The notes under the pieces are model-generated. The model did not search any database. It was not told where the DNA came from and saw only the letters and a list, made by a program, of their open reading frames with translations. The translations under genes and the position numbers were made by a program. A stretch of DNA of 64,000 nucleotides from positions 3,632,434 through 3,696,433 of the forward strand of contig NC_049984.1 of the NCBI RefSeq assembly GCF_000003815.2, read 5' to 3'. Positions 22,301 to 34,300 of the stretch are shown here, piece by piece (within the stretch, counting starts at the first letter, position 1; each line of letters starts with the position of its first letter). This DNA is from Branchiostoma floridae. Taxonomy: Eukaryota > Chordata > Leptocardii > Amphioxiformes > Branchiostomatidae.

Positions 22301-23630
22301 TCAGATATGTCAGCGACCGGCCGGGCAGCGATAGAGTGACAGAATTAAATCTGTTCAATATTTCGTAAAAAACAGACTTGCACAGGCAGGAAATACATGT
22401 ACCTGGGCCTTCCTGAATTGTGTATAATATAATAGAGTATGTGGAGAAGGACAACCTCAAGCCAATCGTTCACACTTAGGACATATCGTCAGAATAGACG
22501 CTGGAGCCGCATGTTCCCTGTTTCGACTTTATTCGAACCGACACAGCAAACACTTCCTTAGTGTTATGGGCTCGAAATATCTGACAATAATGATCGCATA
22601 CAAAAAACACCACAGTTAGTCTACAAATTATTTTACAATCGTTTGAATTGGAGATGTCCGCTTATGATCACGAGACGGCCACGCGCGCGACCCAGCTACA
22701 GGGACAAGGGCAGGTGAGGACAACCTCCTGCTGTCCTTCAAAAGTGCGGCAGAGTTGTCTTCTCGGCACCGTGTGACATGTCCTTGCTCATTTAATGGCT
22801 CTTGTATAATTACAATTATGTTCTTTTGTGCTCTGAGAAGACACAACATTCCTCGCAGGTCGCAGAACGAGGCTGGACGTCTGTATTGACCTGAACGAGT
22901 TCGAGGTCACCATTGTGTCCTTACTAAGGTGAACGATTACATCGCTTATCGCTGAACGAAATTAGGTTATCAAAAATGTGCCATGGAGACCTCAATGGAC
23001 ACGTTAAAAAGGTATCATCACAATAAACATCCTTAGAAATAAAATAGATACTCATTCTGAACAAAGTTGTCACTTTATCACTCACAATTCACTAATCTCA
23101 ATTGATAGCCGAAGGTGATATGCTTTGTTTTATTCAAGGACAAGCAACTAAGACGCGCATAACCTAAGGCTTGCCCTTTTCCTCACATAGCTTTTAAGAT
23201 AATTGGAGGCAGCCGTCTGTAACCTCAACATGCTAGGCTACACTGCCTTGATTTTATGGATGTCATCCATCGGTGATTTTCGCCTGTTCTAACTTTTAAA
23301 AATAACCAGACCACGTGGCAACCAATAGCATCCCTGGTCAATCAGAATTTAATGCTTGCGAGAGAATCTGCCCTCCAGGGTAAGGGGGCACATGGTCAGG
23401 GCACGGGCTCACAGTGCCTTCTTTATGAACAAGAATGGCAGTAAAAACATTACTGAAATGACCACGATTGTCTCTTGTAGTCTTACTGGAGATGAACAAG
23501 CCAGGACAAACCAATCCTTTAAAAGAAAGAAGTAGATGTTCAGTCCTGTGGATTAGCAGCATTATTTTGTTGCTGTTCTTTTTTTTTTTGCCCTCGCACA
23601 TTAGTTTTGGAGTCTTTACGCAAAGCAACT
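19361..23630. other. Gene-poor intergenic region
   Basis: No gene recognised. 19480-19690 has short open segments with acidic content (HDDSESEA, ENDDGNEYGNLKSEYSDL) in different frames, possibly relics related to the gene at 18579. 20870-20932 has paired CCGGATATATCCGG palindromes. 21612-21745 is a two-copy tandem repeat of about 80-90 bp (AACAGAGATACAGAT..CATCAACATATATCA). The rest is unremarkable. Confidence 0.5.
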
Positions 23631-23635
23631 TCTGT

Positions 23636-26600
23636 GGTCGTCATTTCTCTTCACATGGCTCTTTATCATACAAACAACTTCTACGATCGTCCTTTTGTTC
23701 TCTCAGCAGGACTCCCTTGGAAATCAGTTGTTGACAACTGATGGGACCACCTTACAAGATTCGGACAAATGAATCGAAGTTCCGTTAAGTCGTTTAATTG
23801 GCTAAAATTTCACGTTAGACGAGTAAGAATGATAAGTCTGTTGTTGGTTATTAAATCCAAGGAGCTCCCGAAGTGGTAAAACTGATTTGACCCTGATAAT
23901 AGAATAGAGCCCTTTTGTTAGGAACCCGAAGCCCCGCCCCTACCCCACGTCAGTACAGCTCTTTTGTCAATTGTTAGCAAACCGGACCGCCTCCTCCCAT
24001 TCTCACCGCGCTCTCGACTTAAAATTTGACAGATCGCTCAACGAATTGTATAGAAAAGAAACGAATCATTTTACACTTTGTGTGTTTTATTGACTTCTCG
24101 GTCACACTTTTACGTTTTGTATGATATACCCAGTGTGAAAGTGAACCCGTCAGTTCAGCGCTTTTGTTTTAAAAAAAATGACCTTTACCTGCCCAAGGCA
24201 GTCGGGTTGGGCGTCGAGTTGGGATCAGAATAGCTACAGACCTTGAATATGATAAGGCGTTGAGACCTAATTGAACATGAAATGTAGAAATATATACAAA
24301 CAACTTCTATGATCGTCATTTCTCTTGGCAGGGCTCGATTGGAAACTTAAGAGACCATCTTACAAGATTGACAAATAAATCGTAAAGGTATCGGAGCTCC
24401 AGTGAGTCGTTTAATTGGCTAACAATTCACGTTAGACGTGACAGAATGATTAATCTGTTAGTTAGTTACACTCATTTGACCCTGATAGTAAGACAGAGCC
24501 ATTTTGTTAGAAACCCGGACCCCCTCACTCCACGTCAGTAGAGCTCTTTTGTTAAAAAAACGGACCTTCACCCTTCAAGGCAGTCGAGTTTAATTTAATA
24601 GAAACCCGGACCGCCTCCCCTCAAGGCAGTCGGGTTGGGCGACTAGGGGCGAGTCGGGACCAGACCGGCCGTAGATCTCTTAGCTGTCACTTCTTCAGAC
24701 GAGACGGGTCTGAAGTTTGCTCTCTAGGAAGGAAGGTGAGCCACATATGTTTCTTCAACTGTAAGTTATCTTTATTTGGTGAAAGTTAGAGCATTTTTCA
24801 CAAGATATGCATCACAAGTGATATTAGTATATATCCATTTGTACTTCTACTTTGAAAACATATTCATTCTGTATCTGTACAGTTGGTATAACCGCTCTAA
24901 TGCAGCAGTCATATGAGCGTGTATATTAAGTCCGTCAGTGAGGTCAACGTTTTCATACGCATTTGTACCTAAAATACTCGCATCTCAATCGTTTTGTGAA
25001 AGTTTTAAGTACGCACGCATACGTACTTTACTGCCCAGCGTGCCTGATAGTTGGGTACATGCAAAAAAGACTACCGTGTGTACGCTCATACGCAAATCAA
25101 ATATTATCAATACAGTGCATTGGTCCGACTTCGGTCGAGTGCGGTACAAGTATGCTATGCATTCGCGCTTCAGACGCGGTAAATACGCTTCTCTTGCGAC
25201 ACGAGCTATGAGCATCATAACGTAAACCATAACGTACTTGTCGACGACATATTGCACGGATTAGTATCGTTCGTCCTGCGATCGGACATCGCCTTGTACT
25301 TACGAGGGGTGATCAATAAGTTCTCGGTCTCACCCAGAAATAATAATCACAACTCAAATTTTATGGCGCAACTTCATAGTATGAAGATATCCTCCAAATC
25401 TTAAATCGTTGCAGTCATTACTTTCCAGGTATTCGTTTGTTGAAAATTAGAAGGTCGAGGTCGACTTCCCCATGCCGTAAACTATTTGTCATTAAAGTAT
25501 GACTTTAATAAGAGTCAACAAAAGACACAAAACGTAAAAACATTCGTTCTTTATCCATTTCGTCATTTCTCTTGGCAGGGCTCGATTGGAAACTGAAGAG
25601 ACCATCTTACAAGATTGACAAATAAATCGTAAAGGTATCGGAGCTCCAGTGAGTCGTTTTATTGGCTAACATTTTACGTTAGACGTGACAGAATGATAAA
25701 TCTGTTGTTAGTTAGTTACATTGATTTGACCCTGATGATTAGACAGAGCTCTTTTGTTAGAAACCCGAAGCCACGCCCCCACTCCACGTCAAAAGAGCTC
25801 TTTTGTTAAAAAAACCGGACCGCCTCCCCCCTTTAAGGCAGTCGGGTTGGACGACTAGGGACGAGTGGAGACCAGACCAGCCGTATATCTCTTAGCTGTC
25901 ACTTCTTCAGAGGTGACGGGACTGAAATTTCTTCTCTTGGAAGGTGAGCCACATATGTTTCCTCAACCGTAAGTTATCACTGTTTGGTGAAAGTTAGAGA
26001 GCATTTTTCAGAAGGTATGCACCATAGCTGATATGAATATATAACAGTTTGTACTTCTACCATAAAAAAAAAATATTTATTCTGTATCTGACAGTATGCC
26101 CTAATGCAGCAGTCACACGAGCGTGTATATCAAGTTCGTATGAGGTCCACGTTGATATTTTTCATACGCAGTTGTACCTAAAAATTACTCGCATCTCGAT
26201 CGTTTTGTGAAAGTTTCAGGTAAGCACGCTTAAAAACGTATTAAGACCAGTGCGCCTCATAGTTTTAGACATGTACAAAACCACCGTGCGTGCGCTGTTA
26301 CGCAAATCAAATCTTATTAATACGCAGTGGCAGTGCATTGCCCCCACGTCAGTTGAGCTATGCATTCGCGCTTCAGACGCGGTAAATACGCTTCTCTTGC
26401 GGCATCAGAACGTTAACCATAACGTACTTGTAGCAAAGATACAGCGTACGTCGCCGACATATTGCTCGGATTAGTATCTTCGTCCTTCAATCGGACATCG
26501 CCTTGTACTTACGAGGGGTTCTCGGCCTCACCCAGAAATAATCAGCACAACTCAAATTTTAAGGCTCAACTTCATAGTATAAAGCCTTTTGGAGACAGTA

Positions 26601-26830
26601 GAGTTGTGGAGTTACTTAGGAATCAGACTAGTAGGCATGCTTTCGGACGCAACGTAGAAGTCATATCTGTCGGCCGGTAAGTCGGATGCCAACCGACACT
26701 CTTCTCTTAAGCTATAAGTTGTCTTTATCTCGTAAAACGCTTTCTTCCCAAGATATGCATTGTAATAGTACCAATTTGGATTTCTGCCACAACTAAAACA
26801 TGTTCATTCTAAAACCTGTATCGGCATTCA
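23636..26830 (+). repeat. Tandem array of about 1.2 kb promoter-like units
   Basis: Four copies: A (23636-about 24260, divergent), B (24314-25560), C (25561-about 26580) and D (partial, 26580-26830). B and C share long near-identical blocks, including CGTCATTTCTCTTGGCAGGG, GGAGCTCCAGTGAGTCGTTT and CTTAGCTGTCACTTCTTCAG. Each of A-C has several CTCTTTTGTTAGAAACCCG motifs, GC-box-like CCCCGCCCC or CACGCCCCC and CCACGTCA. In B and C this is followed by a short segment ending in a consensus donor (GGAAG/GTGAGCC at 24735 and 25943). That order (GC box, ACGTCA site, short segment, 5' splice site) looks like a promoter with a non-coding first exon, but this is inference. Confidence 0.7.
25298..25350 (+). 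mobile_element. Solo mariner-like inverted-repeat end
   Basis: ACGAGGGGTGATCAATAAGT followed by TCTCGG resembles the terminal inverted repeat of mariner-type transposons (ACGAGG.GTGATCAAAAAGTT type). The paralogous site in unit C (26512) keeps TACGAGGGG then TTCTCGGCCTCACCC with GTGATCAATAAG missing. No transposase is seen. Confidence 0.55.
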
Positions 26831-28388
26831 CGGGGTAACCGCACTTCGGTGCAACAAAGCTCTCAGGCACGCGGCGCGCACGCAGCTGGGCACACCTAAT
26901 GCCTTTGCACATCTTCCTGGTAATGCTCTACGATAGTTCTTAGAGAATAATGCATTTTTGAAAACATCAATCCCGGCTTGACAACTCTGGTACATTTCTT
27001 GTTCTTTTCTGAGCTGGTCTGGACATTTTTCGCGGTCTCCCAGTGACATCAACTGCATCTCTGTTTTCATGTTGGTGACACTAGCTTCCCTGCCGTAGCT
27101 CTTCGTACAGTTTGTCCTTACGTTTCTTGGTCAATTTAACGGTTCTTAGGGGATGTCTATGTGCAGATGTTGGCACATTGGCGCACTAAATCCGTAGTGT
27201 GTTTTTGGCACATATTTAGACACATTAGCCGAAGAGTATGGGCGGGCGTCACTCCACCTTAATAAGGGAAAGTTGTGTGAAGTGCCTTTTCCATGGGCAC
27301 AACGTTGGGGGCACGGTGGACATAATGTGATGTATTTAATAGGGTCTGATATACAACAGAGATGTTCAACAGTTGTATGTCCGCGGTCTTACAATCTTTG
27401 GTCGCTCATAAGAGTTGCTGACATTTGACTGGGGTCGTAGGGGAAATTAGAGCAGCTTTTTCTTGGGTTTCGGCGCTCATCCGCGCTTTGGCCAATTCTT
27501 GGTCGCAGCGAGAGTGCCGTCCAATGGAAAGAGGGCATACTGACGATCGCGACAACTTTCTTGAAAGATCAGAGAATCAATAATCATAATGTAACATCGG
27601 CTCGGCCGACATGTTACACAATGGGTAAATCATAACGTTTACAGGTGGCAAAATGTAAGGTTAGTCATGAAAAATTGAATGTTTTAGACGACATTCGTTC
27701 TATTTCAGCAGAACAGTTGTTGAAAAGTATGGTTAAAATCCAGAAATCATGTTGCTGCATTTGAGTTCAAAAACTTTTTATCTTGGCTAATGACTAAACT
27801 TAAGCCCTAGCCTTTTGATGGTTTAGGGTCATATCGCTTTTCGATCTCGTGTTAGAACAAACAAGGGACACGCATGCACCCTCAGACTGAGATCCTGTCG
27901 AACACTATTTCGAACAGTTAGGGCCGATTTACATGAGGCAACAAAAAAAAAATTTCCTACGACGTTCGACGCCTCCCGACAAATTGCACGTACGGCGGGT
28001 TGTGCCCTTAACTTTAGCCGTGAAAAAGATGTGTAGACTGGGTACCATACCATCGAGGCGCTCGAGATACTCTTCCGCGCTTTAGGCGTAGCGAGCCCGT
28101 GCAGTTAATTAGCGCAGGCCGGGGGAGTTCTTACTCGGGGTTGGTTAGGTTTCGTCGCAGGCGGCGTAACTCCAAAGGCCAGCTACAAGCTTTAGGGCGA
28201 AATCTCAAAGGCTAGTCAGATAGGCTGACAGGTGCGGGTCCTTATCTTTAATTGTGATCAGATATGCATGGCCTTGGCAGGGCTCCTGAAAGTTTGACCA
28301 TGACTCAGACATTTCTGCCCATGTTAACATCATGTGTATGAATAATGCATGAAGTGGTCTAGACATCCTTACACTTCAACAATGTCTA
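26831..28388. other. Intergenic sequence
   Basis: No gene recognised. A minus-strand segment at 26828-27150 contains coding-like fragments (QLRKEQEMYQSCQAG, and LTKKRKDKLYEELRQGS in another frame), broken by frameshifts, possibly an old pseudogene. 27245-27315 holds an inverse SINE tail (TGCCTTTTCCATGGGCACAA). Confidence 0.4.
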
Positions 28389-28488
28389 NNNNNNNNNNNN
28401 NNNNNNNNNNNNNNNNNNNNNNNNNNNNNNNNNNNNNNNNNNNNNNNNNNNNNNNNNNNNNNNNNNNNNNNNNNNNNNNNNNNNNNNN
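28389..28488. other. Assembly gap (100 N)
   Basis: 100 N of unknown true length, immediately before a long hairpin element. Palindromes often break assemblies. Confidence 0.9.
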
Positions 28489-28529
28489 ACCCGCATCTTT
28501 TAGCCTGGGTACCATCTCCTCCCTGGTCG

Positions 28530-28775
28530 GCTTTGGAGTGCTTTACCCGGCCCAGTGCTAATACCGCCCTCACATTAGGCGAAAATTGATCGGACAACGA
28601 GTCTACGAGCTCTAAATTACGAGTAGGCATGACCCTGATGCCGACGAAGAAATGCCAGAGTTCCCCCCTTCCCGTCAGGGTCATGCCTCCTCGTAATTTA
28701 GAGCTCGCAGACTCCGATCGATTTTCGCCTAATGTGAGGGGGGTATAAGCACTGGGCTAGGTAAAGCACCATTGT
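28530..28775. mobile_element. Long hairpin MITE
   Basis: Left arm 28538-28642 and right arm 28670-28770 are near-perfect inverted repeats. Examples are AGTGCTTTACC..CAGTGCT against AGCACTGGG..GTAAAGCAC, CCTCACATTAGGCGAAAATT against GATTTTCGCCTAATGTGAGG, and GGCATGACCCTGAT against CAGGGTCATGCC. The loop is about 30 bp. No ORF. It is probably a foldback DNA transposon. Confidence 0.85.
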
Positions 28776-29289
28776 CATTTGAAATCATCCACCATGTGGC
28801 TTTCTTCGGACTGCAACATTAACTCTCATAATTCCGCCAGATGCCACGATACTACCACATGAGAAAATGATCAGATGATGTATTAAGAGATGTACCAATG
28901 CAGCATTAACCCCGAGGTCTATACATGTATGCAGATATTCAGGTGTTGAAGATAATCTTGAAAAGGACCCTTGAACAATGTCTTCGGATGTGGCGGTATC
29001 ATGGCACAGATGAAAAGTAATGTAACGCCTATCGTAAAGGTCACCGCTCTACCGTTCAAAGATGGGTAGATACAAGACTTCTTTTGTCTTGCAGAGCTAG
29101 AGGGACCAACATTCCTGAAAGTTCGGTATTGTTCTCTGGCCCAGTCATTATTTCCACCATTTTGACATGTATTCGACCCTGAAGTGAAGTGTAGGCAGCA
29201 AACTAAAACGCGACTTCATCTGTGCTGTCCTGTAAACTGCACCAAAGTGGAATTTACAGAGATGTGTTCTTCATAATCGACAAGCAGGT

Positions 29290-29545
29290 TTAAAGGTGCC
29301 CTCTTACTACACTTGCATCACGCTTGCGTCACTGCGGGGTTCGTTTACTGCGTCACTGTTTTGCTATTTTCTCCGATTTTTTTTATAATTTAGATATTGC
29401 GTACTACGTAAAGGTATGACTTAGAAAACGAAAAAATACAGGCATAAAAAGTAAGAAAATTCGTTCTTTATCTCTGAAATTCTTGGAGTATTTTTCGAAC
29501 CCCGCAGTGACGCAAGCTTGACGAAAGTGCAGCGAGAGTGCATAT
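29290..29545. mobile_element. Palindromic MITE
   Basis: CTTGCGTCACTGCGGGGTTCG near 29332 pairs with CGAACCCCGCAGTGACGCAAG near 29498. Outer parts GTGCCCTCTTACTACACTTG and GAAAGTGCAGCGAGAGTGC also pair loosely. About 250 bp with no coding capacity. Confidence 0.75.
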
Positions 29546-30626
29546 TTAGTGGGCGAAGTGCTGACGGTTTCTGACAGGCTTCACAATCAGATTTTGGGTC
29601 CCAAACTGCGCGGCGCCCATCCTGCGGCTACACGCAACCTTCACCCGACGGCGTAAGAAGGTAGACTGTCCCTGTCATTTCTCAAGGCGTGTTCACACAT
29701 GCGTGTACACATGCGTAAATAATCAGGTCCATGCGAGGTCCGTGTCGAAGTCCTAGCCCCTATACCAGGCTCCATGGGTCACTGGAAAAATAACAGAAAT
29801 TGGGCCAGGTAACATGCCTGCGGATTTAGCTTGTTGAAAATCATACTCCTCGGACAGCTAACTCCTCCGGCATGTTATGTGTCTATTTTAGATTTGTCCA
29901 TTTTTTTGTGCCACGCGATCACACTGTTATTAAGAGTAAGAACACCTCATACATAATCGTACATCGGAGCAATAAATCACAAGTTGTAGTCCAGTCCAAT
30001 GTACAGAGGGGTCGCTGGCCGTTGGGAAGGTCATCGACTTATCCGGTCGTCTGTTAATAGGGTTGTCAGTTTAAGATAGATTGTGCAAATACTGCGCCAT
30101 GGATGCAGTGGAAGATGAAATACATGTAACTGCCTCCATTATGAGGATGAAGGAAACAACCTATTCGACACAATCAATAAAATATTTCAAACTTTTCACC
30201 AGTTGGTAGGCCTCCAAAAAACTATATTCTTGTTAAATCACAGAACCCAACAATCATTAAAGACGTGGGACTTTTCATCAGCCACTCCAATGAAGAAGTC
30301 AAACCTCCCAGTAAACAATGTAGAATCATGTGTATAGATAGCTGTATAGAATAGACACTTCTCACTTTTTACTGTCTCAGGTACCCTTGCAATTAGCCTT
30401 CGGGCATGAATTTGCAAATAAATAAATAAATATATTGTTAATACATACCTTGAAAGATTCATACGACATATCAAATCATGCACACGTAACAGTGGTGTTC
30501 AAGCGCCGCCAAACTGACCGCACCAAACAATGCTTACACTTTTTGCGTAGTGGTTTATGCTTTGGGTTTGTGAGCTTGCGGCCCGGATTCGAATTCCCGA
30601 AGCATTCTACTCGCCTCTTACACTGG

Positions 30627-30697
30627 TTCCCACACCGGGAATCGAACCCGGGCCTTAGCAGTGAGAGCGCCAAATCCTAACCACTGGACCATATTGG
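30627..30697 (-). pseudogene. tRNA-Glu-like pseudogene
   Basis: Read on the minus strand this gives TGGTCCAGTGGTTAGGAT, the anticodon-loop phrase GGCGCTCTCACTGC (anticodon CTC), CCCGGGTTCGATTCCCGG and the 3' stem TGTGGGAA. D, anticodon and T arms fit tRNA-Glu(CTC). The 5' acceptor strand (ACCAATA) does not pair with the 3' TGTGGGA, so it is probably a pseudogene or a SINE head. Part of the flank (GAGCATTCTACTCGCCTC) is repeated on both sides. Confidence 0.7.
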
Positions 30698-31089
30698 TTC
30701 GAATCCCGGGAGCATTCTACTCGCCTCAAATGCAAGACCAGATCACCCATACATAACTGTGTTGTAATCATTATAATGTTATTGATGAAATTTTGCTGCA
30801 CTGTATCTGTATGTAGTTTATTATCTGTATGTAGTGTAGTAGCCGTTGCCATACGTTGTATCCTGTACAATTGTCGAGCAATAAAGTTCATTATCATATA
30901 GCCAGGCGCCGTGGACCAATATAGGTAAGAAGTTTCAAAAGGTAGGGAGAGCAAGAATCCACCCCGGCCAGCAAGAAAAAGGGCCGGACGAACAAACTTG
31001 ATCTCGTCTATGGGCTAACGTTACTATGTATGTATAATGTAATGCGCTCTCCGGAGTAGTCATGTCTAGATGACAATGTCTATATGATA

Positions 31090-31270
31090 ATAACGTTAAT
31101 GACCCACTTTCCTTCGGTGTATACGGAGCCATAATTCATGGCGGTTCCTATAACCACCTCGTAAACTACTTCGTCTGTTACGCGGACTCGGTCGCTTCAT
31201 TCGGTGGTCATATGAACTGCCATGAATTATGGCACCGTATACACCGAAGGAAAGTGGGTCATTAACCCTA
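31090..31270. mobile_element. Palindromic MITE upstream of the lectin-like gene
   Basis: TTAATGACCCACTTTCCTTC at 31096 pairs exactly with GAAGGAAAGTGGGTCATTAA at 31245. The next parts, GGTGTATACGG..CATAATTCATGGC and GCCATGAATTATGGCACCGTATACACC, also pair. The arms are about 60 bp around a loop of about 55 bp. It lies 75 bp upstream of the first coding exon's acceptor. Confidence 0.85.
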
Positions 31271-31345
31271 TATTCATTCACACGATACTTAAATCTAAAT
31301 ACTAAAATCCACTAAACTTTTGCAGAGCGACTGAAGAGGAGTATC

Positions 31346-34300
31346 ATGAGAAGCGTAGTGCCAGTCCTCCTGCTGGCGGCCCTGGCGGCCCTGGCTGCGG
31401 GAAGCCACTTCCGCGGAACCACCATCTCCTGGAGGCCGGACGAGAACATCCAAGGCCTGGTGAGTGGGGCTGATACAGTAGAAGTCGCTTAATTGCACAG
31501 CCTATCTGCCAGTGAATTTCGTGCAATTATCGGGCTGGTGCGAATGCAATAATGCGAAGTTATGTAGCTGGACCTCTCCGGTTTGGGATTTGGGGATTCC
31601 GTGCAGAAGTCTGCGTCAATCCGTTGTGCAATTGTCTGGCTTCTACTATACCACTGTTGGACTGGCCTCACCAGGCTCCATGGATCGGTGGTACATGGTA
31701 CCCACTAAACATGGTAAATTGGGTGCCTAAACACCTCAAACGACCTCAAAAGGCTCTCTGGATACATTGGTTTATAATTAGCATGTCTAAATTTTAAAAA
31801 ACGCAGCAAATTAAAGTATCTAACGTTATTTGGAGTCAGTCCACCGGCACTAGTAAATTAATGAGTTAAGACCCCTCTAACACATTTCTTCACTAGTAGA
31901 CCACATGTTACCAGGATTTTACCAGGATTTTCTTATTAGTGAATTGAAACCCCTCTAACTCATTTTTTTACTAGTAGACCACTTACAAATTTCTCTTTTT
32001 AGTGGATCAATGAGTTAAGGCCCCAATTGCTGAGCATTCCACGTAATTACATTCGCCAAGAAGGTTATGTTTTGGGTTGCATTTGTATGTTTGTATGTCT
32101 GTATTAGACCATCATAACTCAAGAACACCTGGATGAATTGTATTGATATTCGGTATGTGGGCAGGTCTTGTTAAGACCTAAAAACGAAAATATTTTGGGG
32201 CCCCTAGCGGCCTGTTTCGGTACTGCAGCGGAACTTCCTGGTTTGATATCTCAAGTTCTGGACATGCTTCGGCTATGATTTTTAAGTGGCAGACAGCTCT
32301 TGATACCGAGGGTAACTGTTATAATGTTTGGGCCCCTAGCGGCTTGTTTTGGAACTGCAGGGCAGGTTTAGATTCAGACTTTGAAAGGGAATAACTCAAG
32401 AAGGGTTTGACGTCTTGTCATGATTTTTCTATTTTTCTAGGTGCACTTCGCCTTCCGGATCGCCTGGAGGCACTCCTCAACTAACAACGGGTGCAATCCG
32501 CAGAGGATAGCAGATGGAGTTCTCCACGGGGACACGGGTTCTGATGAACAATGGTATGTAATAGAGCCCGTATTGACAACATCTGTTTAAAATGATTCTT
32601 GGGTGGGTTCTTAGAAATTCACAGATTCTGATAATCACAGATAAACATCTTGTATTTTAGCTGACCGGTAGATGAGATAAGGAAGAACAAAGGGGCGATC
32701 ACAGTTAATTGATGACCTGTCAAGTACATGTGGGAAGAATTTGTTTTGTTTACGTCAGCACCCAGCTAAGAGATAAAAAGAAGGAACACCAGAGTCCCAG
32801 GTCAGTTCGGAGAGGGGAGACACAGAGACAGTCATGATGTGACAGAGGAGAATAAAGATCGTTTCTCGGCCACGGCAGATCCTCTTGTCCGTCTGTGATC
32901 ATTTTCTACGACACCAGTCCACCTCCTTCGTTACAGGTACACCACGCAAGACGGTGCGCTCTCGCCTACCCAGTACTACTGTACTGACTACAGTGAGAGC
33001 GAGAACTGGGCCGCAGGAGGGAACACTTTCAGCTATACTTTTCCTGACCTACAACCCCGGACAGTGTAGTAAGTAATCAGGCACCGATGTCGTGTTACTC
33101 GAGTTCATAGTAGGGTAGAGTAAAGTACAGTAGAGTACAGTAGGGTTAGAGTAGGATAGAGTAGTACCAGGGATAGAGTAGGGTCGAGTGTAGTGTAGTG
33201 TAGTGTAGAGTAGAGTAGAGCAGAGTAGAGTAGAGTATGGTAGGGTAGGGTAAAGTAAAGTAGAGTAGAGTGTAGTGTAGTGTAGTGTAGAGTAGAGTAG
33301 AGCAGAGTAGAGTAGAGTATGGTAGGGTAGGGTAAAGTAAAGTAGAGTAGAGTGTAGTGTAGTGTAGTGTAGTGTAGACTCAGTAAGCAGTGGATCATAT
33401 AGGAAGTTTATTTGCAAGTTCGTGCCCGAGGGCTAATTGCAAGTACATGTACATGGTATACATATAGTGACAATGGACAGCCATAAATAATATTCTAAGT
33501 TGCAGGAAGTCTATGGCGCTCACTGTCTCTATTAAGGAGGCTTCTAAAGCTCTGATATAGATGGCTTCTTTAAGAAGTCTGGCCCGAGTGATTCATAATA
33601 TGTTTATATTTTTCTGTTCCAGCTATGAAAATTGCTGTTGGATCAGTGTGCGAATACACGGGTAGTGCGGACATGGTATGCCACGACTGTAGTGGACCTC
33701 GCAACCAGGGCTGACACTGGCCGGCCAAACTCTTCACCAATCAGTGCAAGTTCACCGGTTGTGAGGTAAGTATAGCGTTAGACTTTAGACTAGAGTAGTC
33801 GCTTGATGATGATGAGTAGCTTACACTGTTTGCCTGTAATTTTTTGTCTGGCTATGGTTCTGCTTATAGAGCCCCCCCAACACCCAACAACAATATCAAT
33901 CGTACGGGTTTGTACAGCAGTGCGACTCCACAGTTCTAAAGACGGTTGTTCCTACAGGTTTGTACAGCAGTGCGACTCCACAGTTCTAAAGACAGTAGTT
34001 CCTACAGGTTTGTACAGCAGTGCGACTCCACAGTTCTAAAGACAGTTGTTCCTACAGGTTCGTACAGCAGTGCGACTCGTCAGTTCTAAAGACGGTTGTT
34101 CCTACAGGTTCGTACAGCAGTGCGACTCCACAGTTCTAAAGACAGTTGTTCCTACAGGTTTGTACAGCAGTGCGACTCCACAGTTCTAAAGACAGTTGTT
34201 CCTACAGGTTTGTACAGCAGTGCGACTCCACAGTTCTAAAGACGGGTGTTCCTACAGGTTTGTACAGCAATGCGACCTCCACAGTTCTAAAAGAGGGTTG

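Noticed and set aside
26828-27150. Minus-strand coding-like fragments (LTKKRKDKLYEELRQGS and QLRKEQEMYQSC)
   Set aside because: They lie in different frames with stops between them and match no family I can name, so I do not call a pseudogene.
30627-30697. Functional tRNA-Glu gene
   Set aside because: The 5' acceptor strand does not pair with the 3' strand, so it is listed as a pseudogene instead.
33049-33417. Minus-strand [10 protein letters not shown] ORFs
   Set aside because: Translation of the TAGAG minisatellite. No splice sites or family match.
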